Numbered from the stretch's first letter, positions 35,995-45,135 are shown. The stretch: 64,000 nucleotides of DNA from Mucilaginibacter_A sp050955045 (GCA_050955045.1 JBPBQV010000030.1:1-64000), one strand, 5' to 3'. The notes: a model not told the origin generated them from the sequence alone. Numbers and translations: made by a program.

Positions 35995-37904
35995 TATTCT
36001 TCTACTACTGCACCGCCTTTGTAAAGCTGTTTCTGGTATTTTAAAGAAGGCGATTTAATGAATTCGCCTAAATCTAAACGCGGCCACATTTCGTCTACTT
36101 TTTCAATTACTTCGGTTGTATTGGCCAGGATATTTGGCCAGTCGCGCTCAAAACCATCCAGTTCTTTTGTTTTCCGCGTGCCGTCAAAACCAGTATGCGA
36201 CAAGCTTTGGTTGTTCTTGGATTTGATTACGAAAGCATCACGTTTTGGGTCGATGTTGTTAGAAAAGCGCCAAACAGCATCTGCGATATCCGAAATATCA
36301 ATCGTATGATCTAAGTAAATAACTACTTTGACATCATCCAGCAAACCTTGTTTAAACAAGTTTCTGTTAAGATTTTCAATTTGGTCGGTTTCTGTTTTTT
36401 CTACGGAAATGAATATCAGCGAAATACCTAATTGCAACAAAGAATCGTTAATATCTGCAATTGCGGGATTTTGGATTTTGATTGCTTCTTTATTTATAAC
36501 TGATACTGTTTTTACCTGGATTTTTTCATCATTTGTTCTTAATTCTTCTGGCAGTTTTTTAGTGGCATCGATTCCCATTTTTCCGCCAAAAGCAGCTTTG
36601 GAACAGGAGTGGTCCAGCACGTCCATTGGCCCGGAAGTAAAAATAAAATCCTGCTGCGGATCTACATTTTCCGATACGTAACGTGCAACTTCTGCATTGT
36701 TATGGATGTTTACGTCTTCATCTACAATCACAATCATTTTGGTAAACATCATTTGGCCGGCTCCCCAAAGCGAGTTCATCACTTTCATCGCTTGTCCGGG
36801 ATAATCTTTTTTGATTTTGACGATTACTAGATTATGGAAAACACCTTCCATCGGCAAAACCATATCCACAATTTCCGGAACCATCGTCATTTTTATAGGA
36901 GCCAAGAAAATACGTTCTGTTGCTTTACCAATCCAGGCATCTTCCTGCGGAGGAATGCCTACAATTGTAGCCGGATAAACTGCATTTTTTCGATGTGTAA
37001 TAGCTGTAATATGAAATTTCGGATACCAATCGGCCAGTGAATAATAACCAGTATGATCTCCGAACGGACCTTCCCAAACGTAATCTTCTTCCGGATCAAC
37101 ATAACCTTCGATAATAAAATCAGCATCCGCCGGAACCTGCACATCTTGCGTTAAGCATTGTACCAGTTCTACTTTTTTCTTTCGAAGGAAACCAGCTAGC
37201 ATATATTCATCAATTCCGTCCGGAAGCGGAGCTGTAGCAGCATACGTGTAAACCGGATCGCCGCCTAATGCTACAGCAACAGGCATTTTCTGTCCCAGTT
37301 TTTTATATTCCTGAAAATGGCGCGCCGAAACTTTGTGTTTGTGCCAATGCATTCCGGTCATTTTTGGTTCGAAAACCTGCATCCGGTACATACCCACATT
37401 CCGGATTCCAGTAAGCGGATCTTTAGTGTGGATGACAGGCAGCGTAATGAACGGGCCACCATCTTCCGGCCAGCAGGTTAAAACAGGCAGTTTAGTAATA
37501 TCTGGATTTTGCATTACTACTTCCTGACAAGCACCTCGGCCGGAAATATTTTTTGGCATCCAGGAAGAAATTTGGCCCAACTTCGGCAGCATTTTCAATT
37601 TATCTAAAATGCTGTCTTTCGGTCCGGTTAGGGTTTTAAATAGACCTTCAATTTCTTTAGAAATATCATCCATCGATTCTACTCCTAAAGCCATACACAT
37701 CCGTTTGTAATTTCCCATAGAATTAATCAGCAGCGGGAAATCATAACCAGTATTTTCAAACAATAAAGCCGGGCCGTATTGTTTGGAAACTCGATCTGTA
37801 ATCTCAGTGATCTCTAATTTAGGATCAACTTTTTCTTTGATCCGCACCAGTTCACCAGCTTTTTCAAGCGTTTCTATAAAATGTTGAAGGTTTTTATAAG
37901 CCAT
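35994..37904 (-). CDS. UbiD-family decarboxylase
   Basis: This 636-residue enzyme should be a prenylated-FMN (de)carboxylase acting on an aromatic or conjugated acid; in Bacteroidota such long UbiD proteins are usually assigned to menaquinone synthesis. Conserved stretches include the cofactor-binding GIRNVGMYRMQVF, the segment WEGPFGDHTGYYS with the catalytic acid, and SLWGAGQMMFTKMIVIVDED. The roughly 110 C-terminal residues go beyond the shorter UbiD proteins. No UbiX partner is nearby. An ACAG motif copy is read at 36504-36517. Confidence 0.88.
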   Translation of the reverse strand: MAYKNLQHFIETLEKAGELVRIKEKVDPKLEITEITDRVSKQYGPALLFENTGYDFPLLINSMGNYKRMCMALGVESMDDISKEIEGLFKTLTGPKDSILDKLKMLPKLGQISSWMPKNISGRGACQEVVMQNPDITKLPVLTCWPEDGGPFITLPVIHTKDPLTGIRNVGMYRMQVFEPKMTGMHWHKHKVSARHFQEYKKLGQKMPVAVALGGDPVYTYAATAPLPDGIDEYMLAGFLRKKKVELVQCLTQDVQVPADADFIIEGYVDPEEDYVWEGPFGDHTGYYSLADWYPKFHITAITHRKNAVYPATIVGIPPQEDAWIGKATERIFLAPIKMTMVPEIVDMVLPMEGVFHNLVIVKIKKDYPGQAMKVMNSLWGAGQMMFTKMIVIVDEDVNIHNNAEVARYVSENVDPQQDFIFTSGPMDVLDHSCSKAAFGGKMGIDATKKLPEELRTNDEKIQVKTVSVINKEAIKIQNPAIADINDSLLQLGISLIFISVEKTETDQIENLNRNLFKQGLLDDVKVVIYLDHTIDISDIADAVWRFSNNIDPKRDAFVIKSKNNQSLSHTGFDGTRKTKELDGFERDWPNILANTTEVIEKVDEMWPRLDLGEFIKSPSLKYQKQLYKGGAVVEE

Positions 37905-37941
37905 AATTTTTTACGTTCTACTAAGGTCATACTTATTACTG

Positions 37942-37957
37942 ATACTTCTTTTATGGC
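37942..37957 (-). repeat. Dispersed motif, GAAG class
   Basis: ATACTTCTTTTATGGC, 38 bases upstream of the UbiD start, directly before the terminator of the porin gene. Confidence 0.7.
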
Positions 37958-37990
37958 ATAAAAAAAGCCACTGTTTTTGACAGCGGCTTT
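37958..37990 (-). terminator. Hairpin terminator of the FadL-like gene
   Basis: AAAGCCACTG / CAGCGGCTTT with one A-C mismatch, 22 bases after the porin stop on the minus strand; the A run (T run on the minus strand) follows the stem. Confidence 0.65.
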
Positions 37991-38011
37991 ACATATATCT
38001 ATGAAAGTAGT

Positions 38012-39529
38012 TTAAAAACGCAAACCTAAAGTAAGGAATGCGTTATTATAAGTGTTTTTAAGACTCGCACTTGGGCTTGCAGCATTAGTAATAGCCGGAT
38101 CAAACTCATAAGGATAAACCGTAGTGTTGTGGGTAATATATTGGTAAGTAGCATCAATATAATATTTACCAAAACGATAGCCTATACCTGCACTAGTTGT
38201 TTTCACTGCACTACCAACATTAGCTCCGGTTGTAGCATTACTGACATATGGATTGCCCTGATAATTAAAACCACCACGTATAAAGAAGTCATCAAGCTTA
38301 GCTTCTGCACCAATACGGGTATTTACAGTTGATTTGTATAATGTAGATAAATCAAAATTATCTTGTGTTACAGTATAGTCGCCACTGCTCAGTTTCATTC
38401 CTTTATAATCAACATATTCAACATCACCGGAAATGAAACCATATTTACCAATAAAAACAGCTACACCACCACTTGCTTTTAAAGGTGTCCGCAGGTTATA
38501 TGTAGCCTGATAAGTATCACTACTATTTCCATATGCACCAGGATCTTGAGTATATTCTGTTTGTAATGCCTCTGCATAATTATCAGTAACCGTCATCCAG
38601 GTTGGGCTGGTAAAAGAAGCACCAATTCTTACAGCTTCAACTGGTTTGTAAATAAAACCTACTCTTGCATTAAAACCCGTACCTACAGTAGCTTGATCCT
38701 GATAATATTGCGATGTAAAAGCAGAATTGATGCGTGTAGTGTTGCCATTAACTAATATAGATGCAGTACCATTTTCATCAAAAGTACTTGATTTGTTATA
38801 CCTTAAACTGGTAATACCAATGCCAAAACCGAGATATAATTTGTTGCTGTAATTTGCTCCGGCGGATAAGCTAGTTTCTGATTGACCACCAGTAGAAATT
38901 ACTCGATTAGCTTGATTATTATTATTAGAAGTTACATTAGACTGAAACTCACCATTAGGGCCACCAATTAGTCCTTGTATATTAGCCCAAGATTGTAATG
39001 TACCAGTTGCATTATTACCATAAGTTTGATATTCTCTAATATCTTCCTGCAAATAATAATCTGAAATGGATCCACTTGGATTTATACCAGCATAAGATTC
39101 ATTCCGATAGAAATTATTGGTACGATTATAAGATGCACCTAAATTAAAGCTTAACCAACCAGTTGTTTTATCACGGCCACGGGCAGTACTTAACTGGTTA
39201 TAAAATACTACTGAAGCATTGTTTAAATTAACTTTGTTATTGCCGCTATAATTGTTTTGTCCAAAATAGTTTGAATTAACCTGAGAATTATTAAATTCTG
39301 GTGTAACACTTAGTTCTGACCGGGTAAAAAACCCAAGACCTGCAGGATTTCCGCTTGCAGAACTTAAATCTCCACCAACTGCAGTAGAAGCACCACCAAT
39401 AGCTTTTATTCGGGATGTAGCACCATTCTGGGTTTGAGAAAAGCGAAAAGCATCACTGCTGTATTGGGCAAAGGAAACCTGAGAGGCCGCTACTATAGCG
39501 ACCCCTGTTAAGGCATATTTTAAATTCAT
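38012..39529 (-). CDS. FadL/OmpP1-like outer membrane porin
   Basis: This 505-residue protein has a signal peptide (MNLKYALTGVAIVAASQVSFAQ) and the N-terminal plug pattern of the FadL family (ATSRIKAIGGASTAVGGDLSSASGNPAGLGFF), followed by an Asn-, Ser- and Tyr-rich beta-barrel ending in FLTLGLRF. FadL proteins carry hydrophobic molecules such as long-chain fatty acids across the outer membrane. The gene shows no motif copy. It follows the Gly/Tyr-rich lipoprotein gene on the same strand after 34 bases. Confidence 0.88.
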   Translation of the reverse strand: MNLKYALTGVAIVAASQVSFAQYSSDAFRFSQTQNGATSRIKAIGGASTAVGGDLSSASGNPAGLGFFTRSELSVTPEFNNSQVNSNYFGQNNYSGNNKVNLNNASVVFYNQLSTARGRDKTTGWLSFNLGASYNRTNNFYRNESYAGINPSGSISDYYLQEDIREYQTYGNNATGTLQSWANIQGLIGGPNGEFQSNVTSNNNNQANRVISTGGQSETSLSAGANYSNKLYLGFGIGITSLRYNKSSTFDENGTASILVNGNTTRINSAFTSQYYQDQATVGTGFNARVGFIYKPVEAVRIGASFTSPTWMTVTDNYAEALQTEYTQDPGAYGNSSDTYQATYNLRTPLKASGGVAVFIGKYGFISGDVEYVDYKGMKLSSGDYTVTQDNFDLSTLYKSTVNTRIGAEAKLDDFFIRGGFNYQGNPYVSNATTGANVGSAVKTTSAGIGYRFGKYYIDATYQYITHNTTVYPYEFDPAITNAASPSASLKNTYNNAFLTLGLRF

Positions 39530-39563
39530 ATTATTTTATAAGAGAGGAAAAAAGCGAGATAAA

Positions 39564-40313
39564 TTATCCCCTACCAGGACGGCCACCACTACTAACACGG
39601 CCACCACCTCCACCACTGAAACCACCACCCATAGAGGAAGGAGCAGGAGTATTGTAAGTAGGATAAGAACGTTGAGTTTGAGGAACTTCTTGTCGGGTTG
39701 GTCTTTGACTGTAACCACCATTATTGTTATAAGTAGCACCACTATTGGAAGTTCTGATGCCAGGATTATAAGTTCTTCCGCTTACAGAAGAATTGCTTCT
39801 GATCATACCACTGTTATAAGCTGCACCCGGATTACCCGTTCCTCTTGTTGGACGTGCGCCGTAATTGGTGTTTGCGTTAGAATAACTGGAATACAAGCCT
39901 CCGTATCCATAACCACCACCATATCCGTATCCACCACCGTAACCATATCCTCCACCATAATAAGAATAGGGTGAATAAAAGGAAGAATAAGGTGAATAAC
40001 CATACAAAGAACCTAAACCATAACCCAGGCCTAAACCTAAACCAGTACCATAATAAGAATTGTAAAAGCCATCATAAGCAAATGGCGAATAGCTACCGAA
40101 GCGGTTAATTCGTGATGCATAATTATCATAATAACCATCACTACGGTAAGAACGATTGTTATTAGCGTATTCTACCGCATCACCTGCTTTTGCTTTGGAG
40201 TAGTACACATCATCATTAAAATCTTTTTGTTGTGCCGCATATTTGGTAGTTGTACAAGCTCCCAAAACCACTGCACTCATCATGACAATACCTTTTAAAA
40301 TATTCGTTTTCAT
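39564..40313 (-). CDS. Gly/Tyr/Ser-rich lipoprotein
   Basis: This 249-residue lipoprotein (signal MKTNILKGIVMMSAVVLGAC, lipid Cys20) is of low complexity after residue 50: Tyr-Ser-Pro-Tyr repeats, then three to four units of GGGYGY (18 bases each, about 39905-39962), then an Asn/Ser/Arg tail ending in GGGGGRVSSGGRPGRG. It is likely surface or periplasmic and disordered. Function unknown. It lies 34 bases before the FadL-like gene and is probably cotranscribed with it. Confidence 0.7.
   Translation of the reverse strand: MKTNILKGIVMMSAVVLGACTTTKYAAQQKDFNDDVYYSKAKAGDAVEYANNNRSYRSDGYYDNYASRINRFGSYSPFAYDGFYNSYYGTGLGLGLGYGLGSLYGYSPYSSFYSPYSYYGGGYGYGGGYGYGGGYGYGGLYSSYSNANTNYGARPTRGTGNPGAAYNSGMIRSNSSVSGRTYNPGIRTSNSGATYNNNGGYSQRPTRQEVPQTQRSYPTYNTPAPSSMGGGFSGGGGGRVSSGGRPGRG
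39905..39962 (-). repeat. 18-bp tandem repeat inside the Gly/Tyr-rich lipoprotein gene
   Basis: About three imperfect units encoding GGGYGY. Copy number could vary by slippage without breaking the frame, since the unit is six codons. Confidence 0.7.
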
Positions 40314-40414
40314 TTTGTTAATGTATTAAAGTGTAAAAGTTTTTAATAACTATAAATTTATAAATTTGGATTTGAAATTAAGTAATTTATTTGTGTCAAA
40401 ATTCATTCCATTAT

Positions 40415-41887
40415 ATGAGTAAGAGTATTATTAGTAAAGACGAAGATTATTCGCAATGGTTTAATGAATTAGTAATAAAATCTGATTTAGCCGAACACTC
40501 TGCTGTTCGAGGTTGTATGGTGATCAAACCTTATGGCTATTCCATCTGGGAGAAAATGCAAGCTGCTTTGGATCAAATGTTTAAAGATACTGGCCACAGC
40601 AATGCTTATTTTCCTTTATTCATTCCAAAATCATTTTTTTCTAAGGAAGCAAGCCACATAGAAGGTTTTGCTAAAGAGTGCGCAGTTGTAACTCATTACC
40701 GTCTTAAAAACGATGCAGACGGTAACATTGTGGTGGATGAAGATGCTAAGCTGGAAGAAGAGCTGATTGTGCGTCCAACTTCCGAAACCATCATCTGGAA
40801 TACTTACCGCGGCTGGATACAGTCTTACCGTGATTTGCCGCTGCTGATTAACCAATGGGCTAATGTTGTCCGTTGGGAAATGCGAACAAGATTATTTTTA
40901 CGCACCACCGAATTTTTATGGCAGGAAGGCCATACTGCCCATGCAACTGCCGAAGAAGCGATTGCAGAAACCGAACAAATGCTGAATGTTTATGCTGATT
41001 TCGCCGAAAACTGGTTGGCTCTGCCAGTTATCAGAGGTAAAAAAACTGCCAACGAACGTTTTGCCGGTGCTTTAGATACTTATTGCATCGAAGCTTTAAT
41101 GCAGGATGGGAAAGCGCTGCAAGCTGGCACCTCACACTTCCTCGGCCAAAATTTTGCTAAAGCTTTTGATGTGAAGTTTTCTGACAAAGAAAATAAACTG
41201 GATTATGTTTGGGCAACTTCTTGGGGCGTTTCTACCCGTTTAATGGGTGCTTTAGTGATGGCACATTCGGATGATGCAGGATTGGTTTTACCGCCAAAAT
41301 TAGCACCGATACAAGTTGTTGTTGTACCGATTTATAAGCATGATGAGGAATTGGAAAACATCTCTGCTTTTGTAAAAGAGCTGACAAAAGAACTTCGTAA
41401 AAAAAGCATCAGCATCAAATTTGACGACCGAGATACACAACGCCCGGGTTTTAAATTTGCCGAATACGAACTGAAAGGTGTGCCTCTGCGCGTAGCAATT
41501 GGCAGCCGTGATATGAAAAACGGAACTGTAGAACTGGCCCGCCGCGATACCAAAACCAAAGAAACCGTTCCGCAGGAAGGTTTGGCAGAACGAATTGAAA
41601 ACCTGCTGGAAGAAATTCAAACTAACATCTACCAAAAAGCTTTAAAATTTCGTGATGAAAACATTATGAAAGTGGATACTTACGATGAGTTTAAACGCTT
41701 GCTGGATGACAAACCTGGTTTCCTGTCCGCACATTGGGACGGCACCAGCGAAACCGAACAACAAATAAAAGAAGAAACTAAAGCTACAATCCGTTGCATT
41801 CCATTAGATAACCCGCAGGAAGAAGGCGTTTGTATTCTTAGTGGAAAACCTTCTACACAACGTGTATTATTTGCAAGGGCATATTAA
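40415..41887 (+). CDS. proS: Prolyl-tRNA synthetase (archaeal/eukaryote-like type)
   Basis: I chose the ATG at 40415 (MSKSIISKDEDYSQWFNELV); a TTG eight codons earlier adds an unlikely leader. The 490-residue enzyme charges tRNA-Pro. It is the short form without the bacterial editing insertion: class II motif 2 (WANVVRWEMRTRLFLRTTEFLWQEGHTAHA), the GTSHFLGQNFAKAF segment, an anticodon-binding domain (IQVVVVPIY) and a C-terminal zinc-binding-like region ending in a Tyr, as is usual for this type. Confidence 0.95.
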   Translation: MSKSIISKDEDYSQWFNELVIKSDLAEHSAVRGCMVIKPYGYSIWEKMQAALDQMFKDTGHSNAYFPLFIPKSFFSKEASHIEGFAKECAVVTHYRLKNDADGNIVVDEDAKLEEELIVRPTSETIIWNTYRGWIQSYRDLPLLINQWANVVRWEMRTRLFLRTTEFLWQEGHTAHATAEEAIAETEQMLNVYADFAENWLALPVIRGKKTANERFAGALDTYCIEALMQDGKALQAGTSHFLGQNFAKAFDVKFSDKENKLDYVWATSWGVSTRLMGALVMAHSDDAGLVLPPKLAPIQVVVVPIYKHDEELENISAFVKELTKELRKKSISIKFDDRDTQRPGFKFAEYELKGVPLRVAIGSRDMKNGTVELARRDTKTKETVPQEGLAERIENLLEEIQTNIYQKALKFRDENIMKVDTYDEFKRLLDDKPGFLSAHWDGTSETEQQIKEETKATIRCIPLDNPQEEGVCILSGKPSTQRVLFARAY

Positions 41888-41923
41888 ATCAGCTGTTGGT
41901 TGTGGGTTATCAGTTGCAAGTCC

Positions 41924-41945
41924 ATGCTTCTTTTATCAGCATAAA
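41924..41945 (-). repeat. Dispersed motif, GAAG class, extended form
   Basis: ATGCTTCTTTTATC then AGCATAAA: one mismatch to the 22-bp consensus, 37 bases after proS. Confidence 0.75.
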
Positions 41946-41999
41946 ACTGGTAATGTAACTTGAACTGGCAATCCGCCATTAAAAACTCAAAATTATAAC

Positions 42000-43139
42000 A
42001 TGAAATTCGCCACAAAAGCCATACATGCAGGTCAGGAACCTGACCCAACAACCGGTGCCGTAATGACGCCGATTTACCAAACTTCTACTTACTGGCAAAA
42101 AACGCCGGGCGATAACAAAGGCTACGAATATTCACGCGGAACAAATCCAACCCGTAAAGCTTTGGAAGATTGTTTGGCTGCGCTGGAAAATGGAAAATTC
42201 GGCCTCGCTTTTTCCAGCGGAATGGGTGCCACAGATGCCGTAATGAAAATGCTCCGTCCCGGAGATGAAGTAATTACCGGCAACGATTTGTATGGCGGCT
42301 CATATCGCATGTTCACCAAATTATATGCACCATATGGCATCAAATTTCATTTTATTGATTTTGCTGATCCGGAAAATATTAGGCAATTTATCAATGAAAA
42401 AACCAAGCTGATTTGGGTAGAAACGCCAACCAACCCAACCATGCGTATTGTAGATATCGAAGCTGTTGCTAAAATTTCCAAAGAGCATATGCTTCTTTTA
42501 GCAGTGGATAATACGTTTGCCTCACCATATCTGCAAACGCCTTTGGATTTGGGTGCTGATATCGTGATGCATTCGGTTACTAAATATCTTGGTGGCCACT
42601 CGGATGTGGTGATGGGCGCACTCATCGTGAACGACGAAAAGCTGTACAAAAATTTATTTTTCATCTACAACGCAACCGGGGCAACGCCTGGTCCGCAGGA
42701 CAGTTTTTTGGTTTTACGCGGAATAAAAACCTTGCATTTACGGATGAAAGCGCATTGCGAAAACGGCCGACAGATTGCAGCTTTCCTGAAAGATCATCCA
42801 AAAGTAGATAAAGTTTACTGGCCGGGTTTTGCAGATCATCCAAACCATGAAATCGCTAAAAAGCAAATGCGCGATTTTGGCGGTATGATTTCTTTTACCC
42901 TAAAAGAAGCATCGCTAGAAGAAACTTTCCGCGTTGCCGGTTCTTTTAAAGTTTTTACATTGGCAGAATCGTTGGGCGGCGTAGAATCGTTGGTGAATCA
43001 TCCGGTAACGATGACACATGCTTCCATTCCGAAAGAAGATCGTGATAAAGTTGGCGTGATCGATAATTTGCTGCGTTTGAGCGTTGGAGTAGAAGATATA
43101 GAGGATTTGCTGGAGGATTTAAAACAGGTTTTGAGTTGA
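42000..43139 (+). CDS. Cystathionine gamma-synthase/lyase family PLP enzyme
   Basis: This 379-residue enzyme of the Cys/Met-metabolism family links cysteine and homoserine esters, or splits cystathionine. The opening KFATKAIHAGQEPDPTTGAV and the PYQTSTY-like segment (MTPIYQTSTYWQ) are typical. The PLP lysine is in HSVTKYLGGHSDVVMG, and the cofactor phosphate loop is YSRGTNPTRKALE. Synthase and lyase cannot be separated by eye. Two GAAG motif copies are read in the gene: 42489-42502 and 42899-42912 (LKEAS). Confidence 0.93.
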   Translation: MKFATKAIHAGQEPDPTTGAVMTPIYQTSTYWQKTPGDNKGYEYSRGTNPTRKALEDCLAALENGKFGLAFSSGMGATDAVMKMLRPGDEVITGNDLYGGSYRMFTKLYAPYGIKFHFIDFADPENIRQFINEKTKLIWVETPTNPTMRIVDIEAVAKISKEHMLLLAVDNTFASPYLQTPLDLGADIVMHSVTKYLGGHSDVVMGALIVNDEKLYKNLFFIYNATGATPGPQDSFLVLRGIKTLHLRMKAHCENGRQIAAFLKDHPKVDKVYWPGFADHPNHEIAKKQMRDFGGMISFTLKEASLEETFRVAGSFKVFTLAESLGGVESLVNHPVTMTHASIPKEDRDKVGVIDNLLRLSVGVEDIEDLLEDLKQVLS

Positions 43140-43142
43140 TAA

Positions 43143-43158
43143 ATGCTTCTTTTACAGC
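43143..43158 (-). repeat. Dispersed motif, GAAG class, with palindromic ends
   Basis: ATGCTTCTTTTACAGC is followed by AT, so ATGC and GCAT flank the core; 3 bases after the stop of the cystathionine enzyme. Confidence 0.7.
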
Positions 43159-43175
43159 ATGCTTTTCTTCCTCCT

Positions 43176-43496
43176 TCAGGTCAACTTAAATAATACTTTC
43201 AGTTGATTATTAAAATTAGAAAGTTCATGTTGAGTTAGCCTTCCTAAAAGTCCTTTTGCTAATGTTTTATCCAGCGTTGCAATTTTATTTGTTCGGATAA
43301 GCGATTGTTTTTTAAGCCCATTTGTTAAATTCGGCAAAAGCAAAACATCGGTAGGTTCCTGCCATTGAATTTGTGTTGTGATGAAGCAAACTGTTAAATC
43401 GAGATTTGAATTTGCTAAAATTATAGCCGGACGTAATTTACTTCCGCTTAAATCTGTAAATGGAAAGGTGATTAGTACAATATCACCTTTAGTCAT
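43176..43496 (-). CDS. MazF/PemK-family toxin (mRNA interferase)
   Basis: This 106-residue protein has the MazF fold marks: KGDIVLITFPFTDLSGSKLRPAIIL at the start, with the catalytic Arg in KLRPA, and a central CFITTQIQ (the Ser/Thr of the active site). Such toxins cut mRNA at short sequences. It overlaps the upstream gene by 8 bp (ATGACTAA), the usual arrangement of a toxin-antitoxin pair. Confidence 0.85.
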   Translation of the reverse strand: MTKGDIVLITFPFTDLSGSKLRPAIILANSNLDLTVCFITTQIQWQEPTDVLLLPNLTNGLKKQSLIRTNKIATLDKTLAKGLLGRLTQHELSNFNNQLKVLFKLT

Positions 43497-43722
43497 GACT
43501 GTAGTATTCTTTTAAATCTGATTCTGAATAAAGTTCTTCCTCATCATTTAAAAAATCAAAAGATTTATTGTTAGACGTAATTTGCTGAATGCCCGCGATC
43601 AATTGTTGTTCTTCATAACGTTTCATTACTAAATCCGCAAATGCAGATATTTCCTCAGCTTTATCATCCGGAAGTTGGTTGATAGCTTTTACGGTCTGTT
43701 CAATAATTGCCTGTTTAGTCAT
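43489..43722 (-). CDS. Probable antitoxin of the MazF-like toxin
   Basis: I chose the ATG at 43722 (MTKQAIIEQTVKAINQLPDD), giving 77 residues; a longer frame to 43791 has a Cys-rich leader without family support. The protein is helical and acidic, with an N-terminal part like a DNA-binding or dimerisation segment and a C-terminal EEELYSESDLKEYYSHD that would wrap the toxin. It is not a MazE/AbrB-type protein; it resembles the short all-helical DUF2281-like antitoxins. The role is inferred from position and overlap. Confidence 0.72.
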   Translation of the reverse strand: MTKQAIIEQTVKAINQLPDDKAEEISAFADLVMKRYEEQQLIAGIQQITSNNKSFDFLNDEEELYSESDLKEYYSHD

Positions 43723-43795
43723 GTTGTAAAATCGTACATTCAAATATAAGCAATTTGGACAGGTGAAAAATTGCACTTCTGTTAAAATCAAAATC

Positions 43796-43803
43796 TACTT
43801 TTG
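43796..43803 (+). promoter_or_regulatory. Candidate -7 box touching the TIGR02757 gene
   Basis: TACTTTTG fits TAnnTTTG exactly but ends only 4 bases before the start codon at 43808, which would make the mRNA nearly leaderless. Confidence 0.35.
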
Positions 43804-43807
43804 CTAA

Positions 43808-44605
43808 ATGATTGGTAACCTCCAACTTTTCCTCGATGCAAAAGTAATTCAATACAACAGGCCGGAATTTATTGAGAATGATCCAATCATAATTCCGCAT
43901 CAATTCAGCAAAAAACAGGACATTGAGATCATGGGATTTTTTGCAGCAATTTTGGCTTGGGGGCAACGCAAAACCATCATCAATAAATGCCGGGAACTAA
44001 TTGAACGGATGGATAATTCGCCTTTCGATTTCATTCAAAACCATCAGGAAACAGATTTAAAAGCTTTATTAGGTTTCAAACACCGAACTTTTAATGATAC
44101 TGATTTGCTGTATTTCGTTTCTTTTTTTCGGCAGCATTATCAAAATTGCGAATCTTTGGAGGATGCTTTTTTTACCGGCATAAATTCATCGGCAGAAAAT
44201 ATACTGAACCATTTCCGCAGTTACTTTTTTTCGTTGCCGGATTTTCCGAGGAGAACGATTAAGCACGTTTCTTCTCCGCAGCAAAAATCTACCTGCAAAC
44301 GGCTCAATATGTTTTTGCGTTGGATGGTGCGGAAAGACGAAAACGGAGTTGATTTTGGTTTGTGGCGAAAAATAAATCCGGCACAATTAGTTTGTCCTTG
44401 CGATTTGCATGTAGATCGGGTTGCCCGAAAACTGAAACTGATCACCCGAAAACAAACTGACTGGCAAACGGCTTTGGAACTGACGGAAAAGCTGCGCGAA
44501 TTCGATCCGCTTGATCCTGCAAAATATGATTTCGCTTTATTTGGCTTAGGAATTGAAGAACGTTGGGGAGATGGTTTCGACTTAACAAAAATGGATTTTG
44601 GTTGA
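43808..44605 (+). CDS. TIGR02757-family protein
   Basis: This 265-residue cytoplasmic protein matches a family I know as TIGR02757, widespread in Bacteroidota and without a settled function. The conserved pieces are FFAAILAWGQRKTIINKC, GFKHRTFNDTDLLYF, SACKRLNMFLRWMVRKD-like (here STCKRLNMFLRWMVR) and LVCPCDLHVDRVARKL. The helical layout recalls DNA glycosylases of the HhH-GPD class, with the PCDLHVDR segment in the place of the catalytic loop. That comparison is mine and unproven. Confidence 0.8.
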   Translation: MIGNLQLFLDAKVIQYNRPEFIENDPIIIPHQFSKKQDIEIMGFFAAILAWGQRKTIINKCRELIERMDNSPFDFIQNHQETDLKALLGFKHRTFNDTDLLYFVSFFRQHYQNCESLEDAFFTGINSSAENILNHFRSYFFSLPDFPRRTIKHVSSPQQKSTCKRLNMFLRWMVRKDENGVDFGLWRKINPAQLVCPCDLHVDRVARKLKLITRKQTDWQTALELTEKLREFDPLDPAKYDFALFGLGIEERWGDGFDLTKMDFG

Positions 44606-44647
44606 TCTGAATTTTCCGGTTATCTTTAGCCAACCAATTTTTACCTG

Positions 44648-45109
44648 ATGAAAAAAGCTTTTTTTAGTTGCAGTTTTTTGCTGTTCGCTTCGTTATTTTT
44701 ATTAAAAAATACAGCTGCAGCGCAAGTTAGTCCAACTGTAAATCACATTACTGTTTATGTAGTTGATTTGCAGAAAAGCAGTGATTTTTACAAAAATGTA
44801 ATGTTGCTGAAAGAAATTCCCGAACCGTTTCACGATCAGCGGCACGTTTGGTTGCGCATCGGTCCGCATACGCAATTGCATATTGTAAAAGGCGCAAAAG
44901 AAACTGTAAAGCGCGATATCAATATTCACCTGGCATTTAACGTTCCGGTGATTGAAGATTTTGCGGCGCATTTGGATAAAATGAACGTTAAATATGGTAA
45001 CTGGAAAGGCGACAGCAAATCGCCGGAATTACGGCCCGATGGCGTAAAACAGATTTATTTTCAAGACCCAGACAATAACTGGATTGAAGTAAATACAGAT
45101 AAGTTTTAA
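44648..45109 (+). CDS. Secreted VOC (glyoxalase/dioxygenase fold) protein
   Basis: This 153-residue protein has a signal peptide (MKKAFFSCSFLLFASLFLLKNTAAAQ) and one vicinal-oxygen-chelate domain with the expected metal ligands: His in VNHITVYV, His in TQLHIV and IHLAF, and Glu in NNWIEVNT. An exported VOC protein is less common than the cytoplasmic kind. It follows TIGR02757 by 42 bases and converges on the S9 peptidase gene. Reaction unknown. Confidence 0.85.
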   Translation: MKKAFFSCSFLLFASLFLLKNTAAAQVSPTVNHITVYVVDLQKSSDFYKNVMLLKEIPEPFHDQRHVWLRIGPHTQLHIVKGAKETVKRDINIHLAFNVPVIEDFAAHLDKMNVKYGNWKGDSKSPELRPDGVKQIYFQDPDNNWIEVNTDKF

Positions 45110-45135
45110 AGAAAGTTCGAGAAATTTAAAAGACG

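Noticed and set aside
43723..43791. Upstream extension of the antitoxin gene
   Set aside because: The leader (FFTCPNCLYLNVRFYN) reads like chance sequence; the ATG at 43722 begins a regular helix-forming protein.
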